NCBI GenBank assembly: GCA_009823505.1
Contig: VZQC01005710.1
Span: 1,516,490 to 1,580,489 of the forward strand
Length of the DNA: 64,000 bases
Source of the DNA: Rhizomys pruinosus
Lineage: Eukaryota; Chordata; Mammalia; Rodentia; Spalacidae
Direction: 5' to 3'
Position 1 is the first letter of the stretch, and each line of letters begins with the position of its first letter. Below, piece by piece: positions 46,928 to 58,191 of the stretch. A program made the translations under genes and the position numbers. The notes under the pieces were generated by a model. The model worked only from the letters and a program-made list of their open reading frames with translations. It made no database searches and had not been told where the DNA came from.

Positions 46928-48869
46928 GTATGTGTAGTCTAACACAGAGTTAAGACTCAAAAACACCAAAAATCTTTTTACAGTTTTTAAAATTACCAAT
47001 ATTGAGCACATTACTCCCTAATCCCCAAAGCACAGCAATTGTGTCCACAGCATCCATGCTGTATCATAGCATAGGTAACGTAGAGATGATTTGAAGTGTC
47101 CAAGCAGGTGACTCTGGTCCTGTAAAAACACCACACCACCTCCTATAAGGGACTTTAGCATCTGTGGATTTGGTTACCCAAGGAGGCTGTGAACCCTCCC
47201 CCTGGAGTATCAGCCCAAATATGTATGTGGCTGAAAGTGCTCTCTGGAATCCTCTTCAGAGACGCTGTCAGTGTGTCTCTCAGCAGGCTTTCCTGACAGC
47301 TGCCTTGAAGCTGCAGAGAGGAATTCTGAGCAAGCATGCTGTCTCGTGGCTGACCAGGCAATTCCTAGCCTCTCCCCTTCCCCACAAGCACCCAGGAGCT
47401 GCTGCTTGGGCCCAGAAGGCTGTATTGGAGAACAGAGTGACTTGGTGCTGGGCTGGGGTTTGACTGCTGCAGTTTTTCGGTACGGACCAGCACTGCCTCT
47501 GTTGGTAGAGAATGAGGTGAGGGGTGAGAGCCCAGGGGTCGGCCCACACACACCTAGACTGGAGCTGTTTTGGCTGGGTGGCCCTGACCTCTGCTTCAGG
47601 GTTCTGTGAGGGTAAATTGAAGAATTAATGGAAGGCCTGCAGCAGGTCAGTGGGCATAGGATATGCACTTGGTTGTGGTTGATTCTGTACCTTGTGTCTC
47701 AGTGTGAGGCCAGTTGTACTGAGGTCCTTCTTGGGCTTCAAAAGCTCATTACTTGGAAGTCGGTCCCTTTATTCAACCAGAAGCTTTACCATAGACATTG
47801 GGCTCACAGTGAGTCACGGCTCACCAATGGCCAAAACTATGGAAACTTCCCCAGCAGAAGCAGCCAGCAGAGTGGGACCTGTTTATATTTGTCTAGGCCA
47901 TCTAGCTTTGCAGAAGAGGCTGTGGACAGCCAAGAGCCTCAGGAAACGCTTGTGATGCTGGAGTCCACTGTGTTGATTTGTGAGACTGTGTTCCCTGTGC
48001 CCAGATACCCAAGGTCAGGAATGTTTGAGCTAGGAAATCCCTCACCTGAGGATCTCTGGGGCCATAGGTTATGTTGCTGTTGAGCACAGAACTCCCAGGG
48101 CACCTGTGGCAGGAAGCTGGCCTGTGTATGGCCGCTCCATGGTCTGCAGTCAGTGCTATGCACTGTGTGCACACTGGGCTCTTGCGGAGCCTGGGCACTG
48201 GAGACATAGAAAACAAGGCTGATCAGGTGACAGAAACCTAGAGCTTTCTTAGGCTAGGGTGAGTGGTATTAGAGGTTAGAGGTCTGAGAGAAAATTGAGG
48301 AACTGCCCAGCACTGCAGGAGACCAGTGCTGAGAGAGTAGTCTACTCTCCAGGGCAAGGATAGGACCATGCATGTTCATGATGGGGCGTGTGACTAAGGG
48401 GTCCCTTAATGCTCATTAAGCCACCTCCACTGCAAAGATTTGCAACTTAGAGAAGCCAGGTCTGTAGAAAGCTGCCAAGTTAAAGTGGGTTACAAGATAG
48501 GGCCAGGTAGAGCTGAGCTGAACCCCACTCCCAGAGGTCAGGTTGCAGGGGTGTGCACAGCACCCCTAAGGATGGGTGACAAAGGCAGAGCTGATTTCTT
48601 CTGTGGATGGAGGGGCTGTGGGATTTGGGGGCCCTAGGCCAGGCAGGATAAACTGGAAGCTCTGTGGCCTGTTTTCCAAATTAGACAAAGGCTTCAGGAC
48701 CCATGTTTTCTGACTCTGGTTTTAAGGACCTCTTCTCCCTGTGTTGTAAACTGTGTGAGATGTTTACCTTCAGGGGGAGGGATTTTTTGGATTCCTGTGA
48801 AATTCTTTGGGGAGAGTGTTGTCACATGGACACTAAGTGACCAAAATTAGGTTTTGATCTTGGATTTTT

Positions 48870-49026
48870 TTTTTTTTTTTTGGTCTTTTTCAAGACAAGG
48901 TCTCTCTGTAGCCCCTGCTGTCCTGGAACTCACTCTGTAGACCAGGCTGGCCTTTGAACTCACAAAGATCTGCCTGTCTCTGCCTCCCAAGTGCTAGGAT
49001 TAAAGGCGTGCGCCACCACACCCAGC
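48870..49026 (-). mobile_element. B1 SINE, antisense, young
   Basis: Full B1 flanked by ttgatcttggattttt at 48854-48869 and 49027-49042. It ends about 290 bp before the exon at 49314. Confidence 0.96.
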
Positions 49027-49313
49027 TTGATCTTGGATTTTTGAGACACACTTAGAAATGAGCCTCAAGGTTAATCAGGTTGGCCATGAACTCAGTCCTA
49101 CTACCTCCACCTCCTAAGTGTCAGCACAGGTGTAGGTCTCCACTGTTCTGCAGCATGAACCTGTTATTTTAGGGTCAACTATTTCCTAAACTCACAAGTG
49201 ACATCCCCCCCAGCTGTAGTACAGATTTGAGTTGTCTGGGTTCCTAGAGTCTCAGGCAGAGAAGTGCTCCAGAGTTGCAGTTGCTGATGAAGCCCTGTCG
49301 CTTTCCATTGCAG

Positions 49314-49448
49314 ATGCAATAAGTTCCACCAACCCGAGGGTCATTGATGATGCCAGGGCAAGGAAGCTATCCAATGACCTGAAGAGGTGCACATACTATG
49401 AGACGTGTGCCACCTACGGGCTCAACGTGGAGCGGGTCTTCCAGGACG
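49314..49448 (+). CDS. Agap1: Agap1 coding exon (probably exon 6): end of GTPase-like domain
   Basis: This 135-nt exon completes the split Asp codon and encodes 44 residues from [20 protein letters not shown] to LNVERVFQD. It ends with the first base of the next codon before donor gtaaat at 49449. The junction residue D completes GTQD, the G4-like guanine-recognition element. [16 protein letters not shown] corresponds to the G5 region and the last helix, where Ras-like proteins have SAK followed by V.. F. The next exon should begin with VAQK and was not found in the remaining 14.5 kb. Confidence 0.97.
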
Positions 49449-50659
49449 GTAAATTCTCAATCACTGTGATTGTCACAGCTCTGACACATGGGGGGACAGC
49501 CCAGCATACAATGTAGAGGTCCACAGAGGGAGGCTTCCGTTCTGTCCTGCTGTCAGGTGTGTGTATTCAGAGGGAGACACTGTAGAACAGCCCAGAGCAG
49601 CATCTGTCACCCAACTGCGCATGGCGGAAAGCTCTCTTGAAGCTCATTTGATACTGTATGTCCGTTCTTTGTTGTCACTACTCATTCTTAATCCAGTCCT
49701 GTCTTGAAGGAGAAAGAGTTTAAATATTTGACAGAGTTTCAGTAAAGTGAAAGACAAGAGTCAAATTTGAACCCTGAAAGCTGCACATTAGAACTTGGGG
49801 TTGCAAGCGAGGGCCACCCCATTGAGTAGCTTTATGTTACCGAATTCAGGAACAGTGGAAATTGGAGGGGAATTCACCTCTAGGGACTTCAGGCTCGGCC
49901 GCCTCCATGTCAGTGATGATTATGGTGGAACTTGTAAAACAGGAGGCAAGAATGAGGGTGGTTTCGGGGAGCAGAGGCCTGGGGAAGCCATTTAGAGTTG
50001 GGTTTAGAGTTGGGGGTCTCAGGAAGAGGAGGAGTCTGTTGAGTTTCTATTTCTGGAGGCAGTTGGAAGAAGTCAGCCTGAAGCCCTGGGTCTAAATTCT
50101 CAAGTGGCAGGGTCACCTCTGTTCCTCTGTTCCACTGTGGATAGTTGCCAGGGTGCAGAGTGGCACAGGCAGCCTGTGATTCTTACAGAGCTGCAGAGGT
50201 CAAAGGCCTCACCTTTCAGTGACCATGAAGAAAGCATGCCTTTGACAGTATAATCTGTGATTGGGGCTGGGAGCGAGGATGAGTCAGGAACATGCCTGCA
50301 CCTGTCATTAGCTGTCCTCTGTCTCGTGCTGACTTTATCTCCCCTGGTTCCCCTGAGAAGCAGTAGGAGGCCGTGGGGGGCACCACCTTCCTGCTCCCAT
50401 TCCCACACATTCTGCACCTCCTTAGGCAGCACAGAGCTGTCCTGGTAGCAGCAGCCTCCTTGTCAGCCCTGGGGCATGTATTGATCCGTCCTTGTCCACT
50501 GCCTCAGTGACCAGCGGGCTGTAAGGTTTTGAGCAGGGGAGCACTTGGGGATCTTCCGAGACATAGGCTTTGACAGGACAGAGTTACCCTTCGCTTTTAC
50601 TTTCTGTTGTGCGTGCGTGTGTGCATACTTATGTATGAAGCAGAAACATGTTTTGTAGA

Positions 50660-50736
50660 CCCTCACATCCACAGAGATACGCCTGCCTCTGCCTCCTGAG
50701 TACTGGCCAGAAAGGTGTGTGCCACCACACCTGGCT
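50660..50736 (-). mobile_element. B1 SINE fragment, antisense
   Basis: CACAGAGATACGCCTGCCTC to ccaccacacctggctt. Only the 5' half of the element is present. Confidence 0.85.
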
Positions 50737-50857
50737 TCTTTTCCTTCTTCTGTTATAGAAAGATAGAGTGTAAATGCTGTGCAGTACATGGTTTATAAAT
50801 AAAAAACAGGTGCCACCCTCCAATTGAGTCCACACGGCTGGCTACTCAGCATTTTTA

Positions 50858-51109
50858 AATAAAAAAAATTTTTTTATTAATTTTATTTCTGTATGTGTAT
50901 GAATCTACTGTCTGCATGCAAGTTTGTGCACCCGTGTCGTGCAATGCCGTGGAGGTCAGAAGAGGGTGTCGGACTCCCCTGGAACTGGAATTCTCCTGGA
51001 ATTGGAGTTTCAGATGGTTCTCGGCCGCCATGTGGGTGCTGGGGATCGAACCCGGGTCCTCTGTAAGAGCGGTCGGCGCTCTTAACCGCTAGGCCATCTC
51101 TCCAGCCCG
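50858..51109 (-). mobile_element. B2/B3-type SINE, antisense, young subfamily
   Basis: Full length with the 17-bp duplication and a long AT tail. Flanking ctcagcatt occurs at 50845-50853 and 51110-51118. Confidence 0.94.
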
Positions 51110-51664
51110 CTCAGCATTAATTTTTAAGAGAATTCTCACTGCTAATGTTTGACCTCTTGGTGTCCTGAAACAAGGCAAATTGTAACATGGAAGAAGCAGA
51201 GCTCTGTCAGGCTGGGCTTTGAGCTTGTGGATGAGGAGGCCGTGCCTGTGGCACATGCAGAACCGTCTGGCAGCACTGGAGCGCAGCCCAGTCCAGCCAT
51301 CCCTTCACTCCTTGCTTACCTGTCACCTTTTCAGTAGGTGAGCCTGGCTGGGGACAGGCAGAATCTGGAGTGAGGAGGGGTCATCCATTAGGAGGAGGTT
51401 GGGTCCACTGGGGAGTGCTGTGGTCTCTGAGAAGTGTGAGCTGCACTGTCCAGGTGAGCAGGGTGTGCTCTCCCTATCTTCTGGCACCGTGCTTGCTCAT
51501 GTCAGCTGCTGGGTTTGTGAGGCTGGTGGCCTTTAACTAATATTCACCTTATAGCATAATGTGCTCCATTTTATTGGATCTGGCAGCCGGCCCTCACCAG
51601 GGTTGTGTGGCTCTGGTTGCCAACAGAGCCTATGGGAGGTGGCTGGGGTGGCTGCAGGCTGTGG

Positions 51665-51860
51665 ACTTTCTCCTCCAGTCCTCTTCATTCTCTGGTCTTT
51701 TCGTTCGTTCCCTGGTCCTCCTCGTTCGTTCCCTGGTCCTCCTAATTCTCAGTCCTCCTCGTTCGTTCCCTGGTCCTCTTCGTTCGTTTCCCGGTCCTCC
51801 TGGTTCGTTCCCTGGTCCTCCTAATTCTCCGGTACTCCTCCCTCATTAACTGGTCCTCCT
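51665..51860. repeat. Degenerate 20-21 bp minisatellite
   Basis: Repeats of CGTTCGTTCCCTGGTCCTCCT with variants CTAATTCTC and TTTCCCGG. It is strongly pyrimidine-rich on the + strand. Confidence 0.93.
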
Positions 51861-52001
51861 CAGCCAGCATTTTCAGTCTGTCTGCTTCTCTTTGCTGCTT
51901 GGATGTCTGGCAGATTAGCTGTGTGCTGGCTTCTGTTTTTAAAGTTAAAGTGGTCATTTCAGTGTTAGCATTGAATTAGAACAAATGAACAAGAATTTTT
52001 T

Positions 52002-52229
52002 TTCCTTTTAAATTTATTTATTATTTTTTATGTGTATGAGTGTACTGTCTGCATGTAGGTTGGTGCACCTGTGTCGTGCAGTGCCTCGAAGGTCAGAAGA
52101 GGGGGGTCAGATTCCCCTGGAACTGGAGTTAAAGATGGTTCTTAGTCACCATGTGGGTGCTGGGAATCGAACCCGGGTCCTCTACAAGAGCAGTTGGTAC
52201 TCTTAACCACTGAGCCATCTCTCCAGCCC
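52002..52229 (-). mobile_element. B2/B3-type SINE, antisense
   Basis: Full length without the 17-bp duplication. The head ends at 52229 and an AT-rich tail begins at about 52002. A target duplication is hidden by the T-rich flanks. Confidence 0.93.
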
Positions 52230-52393
52230 CCAATTTTTTTTTTCTTAAGGCTTAGACAAGAACATGAAAGTAAAGAGTTACGAGAAAGTCAGGTTTGTTC
52301 TCCATAGACTTTCTGTTGTTTCATTTTGAAGAAGAGATTACTTTGTTCATTCATACTGTTTTTTTAAAGTATCATTTTGTTTTGTTTCTTGAC

Positions 52394-52395
<2 letters not shown>

Positions 52396-52446
<51 letters not shown>

Positions 52447-52459
52447 GCGTGTGCGTGTG
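52396..52459. repeat. GT microsatellite
   Basis: (GT)n of more than 20 units ending in GTGCGT variants. Confidence 0.97.
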
Positions 52460-53385
52460 GAGGTAGCATCTTTGTACTCCTGGGTGTCCTTGCTTGCTGT
52501 CATAGTTCGGAATGACCTTGGGCTCCTTCTCCAGCTGCCTCCATCTGCCCTGCTCCTGGGCTCACAGGTATGTTTCACCTTTTCCATCTGAAAGAACAAC
52601 TTTGTGAGTGATTTCTTGTGGGAGGCCTTTTCTCCTAAGGCAGGTCTGTTGTTTTTATCAAAAGAAGCCATTCCATTTCTGAATACAGGAGCTTGGGAAA
52701 GCTGGGCCACCTGTTAGAAGGTTCTGGACCTTTGGTGGAGGTGCCAGCCCCACCTCCCTCCAGGTCTTCCTTTGCAGGCTGATGTTTAACACTCTGGTAT
52801 GCAGGCTCATATCCAGCAGAGTGGTGCCTGTTCTGGGAAGACCTGTGCAGTCTTTAACTTAATCCCGCTATCCTGGCTGGTTATATTATTACTGCAGTTA
52901 ACATTCCAGAAAGCACTTTCTTAGCTGTTCCTGCCCCTGCCTGGTGGCAGCACACTGGCCAGGAGCCTGTGCTAAGAGAGGTCACCTGACTTCCTGGGTT
53001 ATGTATATGTTGGGACCTCAGTTTACTTTGCATCTCCTGCTCCCACACACTGAGATCCTGGCCTACACAGAAACTTATTTCACATCGCACACCTATAGTT
53101 GTTCGCCTGGTGCAAGTTGCAGGAATGTCTAGAACAAGGCTGGCTCATCAACGAGCCTGATTGTGCAGTGTGGTAGCAGGGCTGGAGCAGTGTCAGGTCC
53201 AAGGCCCTCGTGGGCTTCCTCTCTGGTGCTGTGCACCTTAGACCCTGTCCTGTGCTGACAGCACCGCCTGTGTCAGTACTGGGCAGGCCAGGCCTCTTGG
53301 GCCCTTTTTTCCTGCATTCACTTTCATTCTGGTTGGTGGACATTATATTAGTTATTTCTGCTCTGTTTCTCTCATTTATTCTTTG

Positions 53386-53525
53386 TTTTTGATACAGGGT
53401 CTCCCTTTACTTCCAGCTGGCCTGGAGCTCACTCTGTAGACCGTGCTGGCCTTGAACTCACAGAGATCTGCCTGCCTCTGCCTCCCATGTGCTAGGATTA
53501 AAGGCATGTGCCACCACACCCGGCA
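53386..53525 (-). mobile_element. B1 SINE, antisense
   Basis: Flanked by a 19-bp repeat ttctctcaYttattctttg at 53367-53385 and 53526-53544 with one difference. Confidence 0.96.
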
Positions 53526-53643
53526 TTCTCTCACTTATTCTTTGAAAATGTAAATGTGCGTTGGCCAAAGAGTTTTCATTTTGAAAGCAACCCATGGCTA
53601 TATTTAAGCATGTTTCAGGTAGTGGATATGCATTGGAAAGGGA

Positions 53644-53773
53644 GACTCAGGGGCTAGGCTCTGTTGACGTGTCTGCCAAGTCTGTGGGGAAGGAGGGTAG
53701 ACCTGGTAGACTCAGGGGCTAGGCTCTGTTCACATGTCTGCCAAGTCTGTGGGGGAGGAGGGTAGACCTGGTA
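53644..53773. repeat. 65-bp tandem duplication
   Basis: Two copies starting gactcaggggctaggctctg at 53644 and 53709, differing at a few bases. Confidence 0.96.
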
Positions 53774-54689
53774 GCCCCAGTTTCCAGCAAGAGCTACTCT
53801 GAGCTGTTTGCCTCCCAGGGTCACGTGCTGCTTCTGGTGTCAGGTGAAGCTGGCAGTCCAGCTTGCCGTCCCCACCCCACACCCCAACCCCCTTCCATGC
53901 CCCACACATGCTCACTGCCCCATGGCAGTGGGAAGTTGTGTTTCATTGAAAGTCTCCGTAACAGTAACAGCAGATGAAGGTCATACTTGGGTTAGGACAG
54001 GCGGGAAAGGACTTGGCATTGCAGAGCCAGCTTTCTTTTTTAGGACATATCTATTTTTTAAATTTGTGTGTGTGCACGCGCGTTTTGTAGTGACGTTTCC
54101 AGTACCCCTTGTATGTTCATTTTCAAATCCCGTCTTCCTAACCCAAAATAACTTCATATAAGAGGTTTCAACCACAGATTGTTATAAATATTAAAACCCA
54201 AGCTTTTGTGTACTAAAGCATGTGTCTAGAAGCTTAAAAAAATAGTTTTGTGCTCAGAATCCTCACACCTGGCCACTGTTGGCGCTCACACCTCATACAG
54301 GAGCCAGATGTCTCAAAGCAGGACTGTTGTAGGATGAAGTCAGTTCTGAGTGACACCAAACATTTTCAGAATGGGTTTGGGAATTTGTTTGAGGTTATTA
54401 GCCTTGAATGATCTAAGAGACTTTGAGTGTCGTTGTTTTCATCATTTCATGTTATAGATAGGACTTGGCCTGTGTTACAGGAGCTGCCCTTGTCTCTTCG
54501 GTCCATTGGACTGCTTAGTGGATCCAGAGGACAGACCTTTAAAGAGGAGTTTATTCCTCAGCTTATAGTTGGTTTACTTCATGTTACCCCCCCACAGTGA
54601 CCCTATTCCTATGGGCAGCATCTTAATGATCATTAAGGTCCATGGTCCAGACTGCAGCTGCTGCCCTAATGATTCAGGGGTCATTCCTT

Positions 54690-54850
54690 TTATCTTTTGG
54701 ACACAGGGTCTCAGGTAGCCAAGGCTGGCCTTAAACTTGAAGTGTAGTCAGTGATGATCTTGAACCCCTGATCCTCCTGTCTCTGGTGTTAAAATTACAG
54801 GTGCCACTGTTTTTTGTGGCTCTAAGGGGTGAGCCCAGGGCTTCCTGTGC
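54690..54850 (-). mobile_element. B4-type SINE, antisense, old
   Basis: CACAGGGTCTCAGGTAGCCA, GATCTTGAACCCCTGATCCT and a late GGGTGAGCCCAGGGCTTCCT, the B1-plus-ID order. Confidence 0.65.
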
Positions 54851-55324
54851 GAGACGAGACTCCAGCAGCTGGCCGTGTGGCCATTCCTCTTCTTTTGGTC
54901 TTAAGACCGGTCTTCCTCTAGTCTCAGGCTGGCCTTAACTTGCTGTAGTCCTCCTGTATACCTCTCTACTTGTTTGTTCTCAAGGAAAGATGCTTTGATC
55001 TGTTGTAGTTTTGAGTTTATGTCCCCAGAGGTCCCTGTGTTGAAAAATCGGCCCCCAGCCTCATTGTTGGGCCTGGGAACCTTACAGAGGTGGTAGGAGG
55101 GCCTGGACAGGATAGTGGGACCCGTTAGCTTTCATTCATCTTCTGGCCATAAGGTGAGCAGTTCTGTTCTGCATGTGCTCCCAGCACGGTGTGTAGCCTT
55201 GTCCCAGGGCAGAGCAAGGGGCTCAGCCAGCCATGGACGGGAACCTCTAAAACCATGAGCCAAAATTGTTTATAAGTGGATCCAGCATTTGTTACAGTGA
55301 CAGAAAGATGATAAACACATTCTT

Positions 55325-55920
55325 TTTTTAATTATTATTTTTGCCAATGTTTTATTGAAGCTCTGTGCATTTCATACAAATCAAATTACATTACAAATCA
55401 AATCTAGACCCATGCCCCCTCCCCATCCTCCACCCCACCAGAGCTCATGCATTCTGCCAAACATATTTTTCATCTTTTTCTCATTCTCTCTCAATTCTCA
55501 ATGCAGAAGTTTACTGTTTTGAGCAGAAGTTTACTGTTTCAGTCATTTCTTTGACACAGTCTTTTCTATTGTTGTTGTTATTCCTTCCAGTATGCATCAC
55601 TCCAAAATATGCACATATGCATGCACATATAGGTTTTAGCATTTTCAGCTTATGATTTTTTTTTTATTAGCCTGAAAGATGTCATGTTTGAAGTCTCCTC
55701 CTTGGCAAGCCCAAACCACCATCAATTCTGCCCTTGTGTTCCACACTGGGGGTTTTCCCTTCCCATGGTCACCAAATGAGGTCTAGTAAGCACCACATCC
55801 TGTTTTGATCTTCCTGTACTGGTTTTCATGATACAGCCTGGGTAGTCCAACAGTAGCAGTCTATACTCTGAAGGAAGTGGAAACCCTAGTAGTAGCTCAG
55901 TCTAGAAGTTGGATGTCTCA
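55325..55920 (-). mobile_element. Truncated LINE-type retroelement, antisense
   Basis: It starts with an oligo-T/AT tract (the A-tail side). Flanking gataaacacattctt occurs at 55310-55324 and 55921-55935. It shares long stretches with 34617-35689. No open frame of a LINE is retained. Confidence 0.75.
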
Positions 55921-55931
55921 GATAAACACAT

Positions 55932-55935
<4 letters not shown>

Positions 55936-55967
<32 letters not shown>

Positions 55968-56677
55968 GAGACAGGGTCTCCCTATAGCCCCAGCTGGCCT
56001 GGAACTCACTTTGTAGACCAGGCTGGCTGTATTAGTCAGGGTTCTCTAAAGAAACAGAAGCAACAGGATGAATATATATAACTATATACAATTTATTGAT
56101 TTGCTCACGTGACGGAGCTCAACAGTAGCGCCGAACTGGAGAGGCCGGGAATCCAGGGAACTGCTCAGTCCGCAAGGCTGGATGTCTCAGGAGTCCCAGT
56201 CTAGTGCTGAAGGCCCGAATGGATTCCAGGAGATCTGCCAGTCTCAGTACACACTGGGATCCGAAAGGTTGATCACAGCAGCAAGACAAACTCACCAGAT
56301 GAGAGAGAGGCAAGCCGCAGGAAGAAGGAAAAAGGGGCCAGCTCCTGCTGCCGTGGCCTTAAATACTGCCTGCCGGCAGAAGGTAACACCCACATTTGGG
56401 GTGGGCCATCTGGGTTGAGGTGGTCCAATCAGAAGACCCTTTTCTCTTATTTGTTCCTTAGTCCAGTCAAGTTGACACCCAGGATTAACCATGACACTGG
56501 CCCTGAACTCACAGAGATCCACCTGCCTCTGCCTCCCGAGTGCTAGGATTAAAGGCGTGTGACACCACACCTGGCTTAAAGACAGTTCTTAGCCACCATG
56601 TGGGTGCTGGGAATCCAACCTGGGTCCTCTGCAAGAGCAGTCAGTGCTCTTAACTGCTGAGCCATCTCTCCAGCCCT
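55936..56677 (-). mobile_element. Chimeric B2-B1 SINE, interrupted by an LTR
   Basis: Reading the minus strand: a B2 head (56677 down to about 56576), joined directly to the first base of a complete B1 (56575 down), ending in a run of about 30 A. A single 15-bp target duplication, gataaacacattctt at 55921-55935 and 56678-56692, flanks the whole. The missing B2 3' half and the shared target repeat indicate one insertion event of a fused molecule. The LTR at 56028-56496 interrupts the B1 part. Confidence 0.85.
56028..56496 (-). mobile_element. Solo LTR (probable ERVL-MaLR type) inside the B1
   Basis: 469 bp bounded by TG (TGTATTAGTCAGGG) and CA (AACCATGACA), inserted within B1 sequence and flanked by a perfect 5-bp duplication CTGGC at 56023-56027 and 56497-56501. 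The insertion splits B1 sequence that otherwise rejoins cleanly. The short TSD, TG...CA ends and lack of internal sequence define a solo LTR. The family name and its antisense orientation are inferred from memory of similar rodent repeats. Confidence 0.85.
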
Positions 56678-56959
56678 GATAAACACATTCTTTACAACAC
56701 AGCAGGAAGATATCGCCCTAAAATACATGTCTAAGTCTTCTATGGCAAATAACCAGGGACAGTGAATGGTCTTTTGTTTCAGAGCATTACAGAGCCGTGT
56801 GGAAATGGAGGCTTTGGTCTTTTATGGCAGTTTCAACCCTGAGTCTGGAATTCATGCTGTGTCTGTCTTCTGGGAAACGCTTGGTATACAGGGACGCTCA
56901 CATCTATGCACAGAGATGCCTGCATTAACTCTCACACCACCAGAACTAGATCATTAAGC

Positions 56960-57480
56960 ACACTATTAGCAAATGCTCTCTATTTTGATTTTCATGTTAA
57001 GACTCATCTTTTGGGCTCATAGAATTAATTTTATCAATGACATATAAAATGCTTATTTTAATCTGTGTCTGCGCCAGGGCATCAGCTCTGTGTTTGCCCC
57101 AGGATCTTCCCTAATGACTTTCGCCAGCTTGAATTAGCTTGATGTATCATTAATGCATACAAATGGCTTTTATTTTTGTTCATAATCTGTTCATAATGCT
57201 ACGGCGCTCTGCTCTTCTTAATGTTTTTAAAATGATTAAACGGTGATGTACTTTTTGACCTATTTAGCCCTCCGCAGAGGCACTGATCAAAAGAATAAGA
57301 GAATGTCACTTAACTAGGACAGTCAGGAGTTGTTAAAGTCTCTGGCCAGTGTTTCCTGCTTACATTGCAGTCCTGTTGATGTTCCTCTTGTTCCCATATT
57401 TGAGTAATCATTCCTTGAGGCACTGTCTACAAGCACTCAATTAGGAGCGCTGGGCTCGCCCAGGTCACGGAATTGTAGTC
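56960..57480. promoter_or_regulatory. Candidate conserved non-coding element
   Basis: About 500 bp free of recognisable repeats, AT-rich, and crowded with homeodomain-type cores: AATTAATT near 57024, GAATTAGCTT near 57131, ATCATTAATGCATACAAATG at about 57147-57166, and ATGATTAAAC near 57232. An octamer/SOX-like composition around ATGCATACAAAT stands out from the flanks. This is inference from composition only. AGAP1 lies beside the homeobox gene GBX2 in mammals, which makes a bystander regulatory role plausible. Confidence 0.35.
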
Positions 57481-58191
57481 CTCAGAAGATCCTGACCTTG
57501 TGAATTGCAAAAAAGTTCTTCACCATGATTGTGTCTTTCACAGCACATACAGGTGAGCCTGGCCAGGTGTTGGCTCCAAGAGTTGGGGAGCTGATTGAGC
57601 TCAGAGCAAATGGTTGGGGTCCCCCAAAGCTGAGGTCTGGATTTTGGGGTTTGTGTGCCTGTTTAGTGCAGAGCCATTTATCCAATACACAAACAGCCTC
57701 CATCTTCCCCAGTTGAGGGAAAAGTAAACTGTGAAGAGCAGATTGTCTAAAAGGAAAATAATTTTAAAAGCTTAAGGGAGTAAGTTGATTCTGTCACACT
57801 TGCCAGAGAGAAGAGAGGTGATTATGGTTTTCAAGATGGGAACTGTGGAAATAAAAGGCCACTATGGGGGCCACAGCCATCCAGTGCCCTTTCCCACTGG
57901 AGCCTGGCATGTGACAGACACAGGCACTCTGCAGCTGCCCTGCCCGCCAGTGCTGTTTCTAGGCCATGAGAACTGGTGTTGGCATTGTATTCCATTGAGT
58001 GGGTCGGCGGCTTTTTGGCCTGGCCTCCTCTTGGGCTTGTGGTCCTCCCTGCTTTACTGACCTCCTGCAGGAGCAGTGAGTGCTTCCTTCCATGGGGCTC
58101 TTCACCTAAAGGCTTACCGCCCTCTGTAGGAATCCGATTGTCTCTTGGAGAGGATGGGGAGTTTCCTTAGAGGCCTGCAAAATTTTAAGCC

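Larger units (their letters stand above)
45894..49313 (+). other. Agap1: Agap1 intron, 3.4 kb
   Basis: Donor gtaagt at 45894; acceptor ttgcag ending at 49313. Contents are a TA/CA/TA compound microsatellite (46849-46923) and a B1 with clear target duplication (48870-49026). The rest appears single copy, with no additional exon or RNA gene recognised. Confidence 0.9.
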
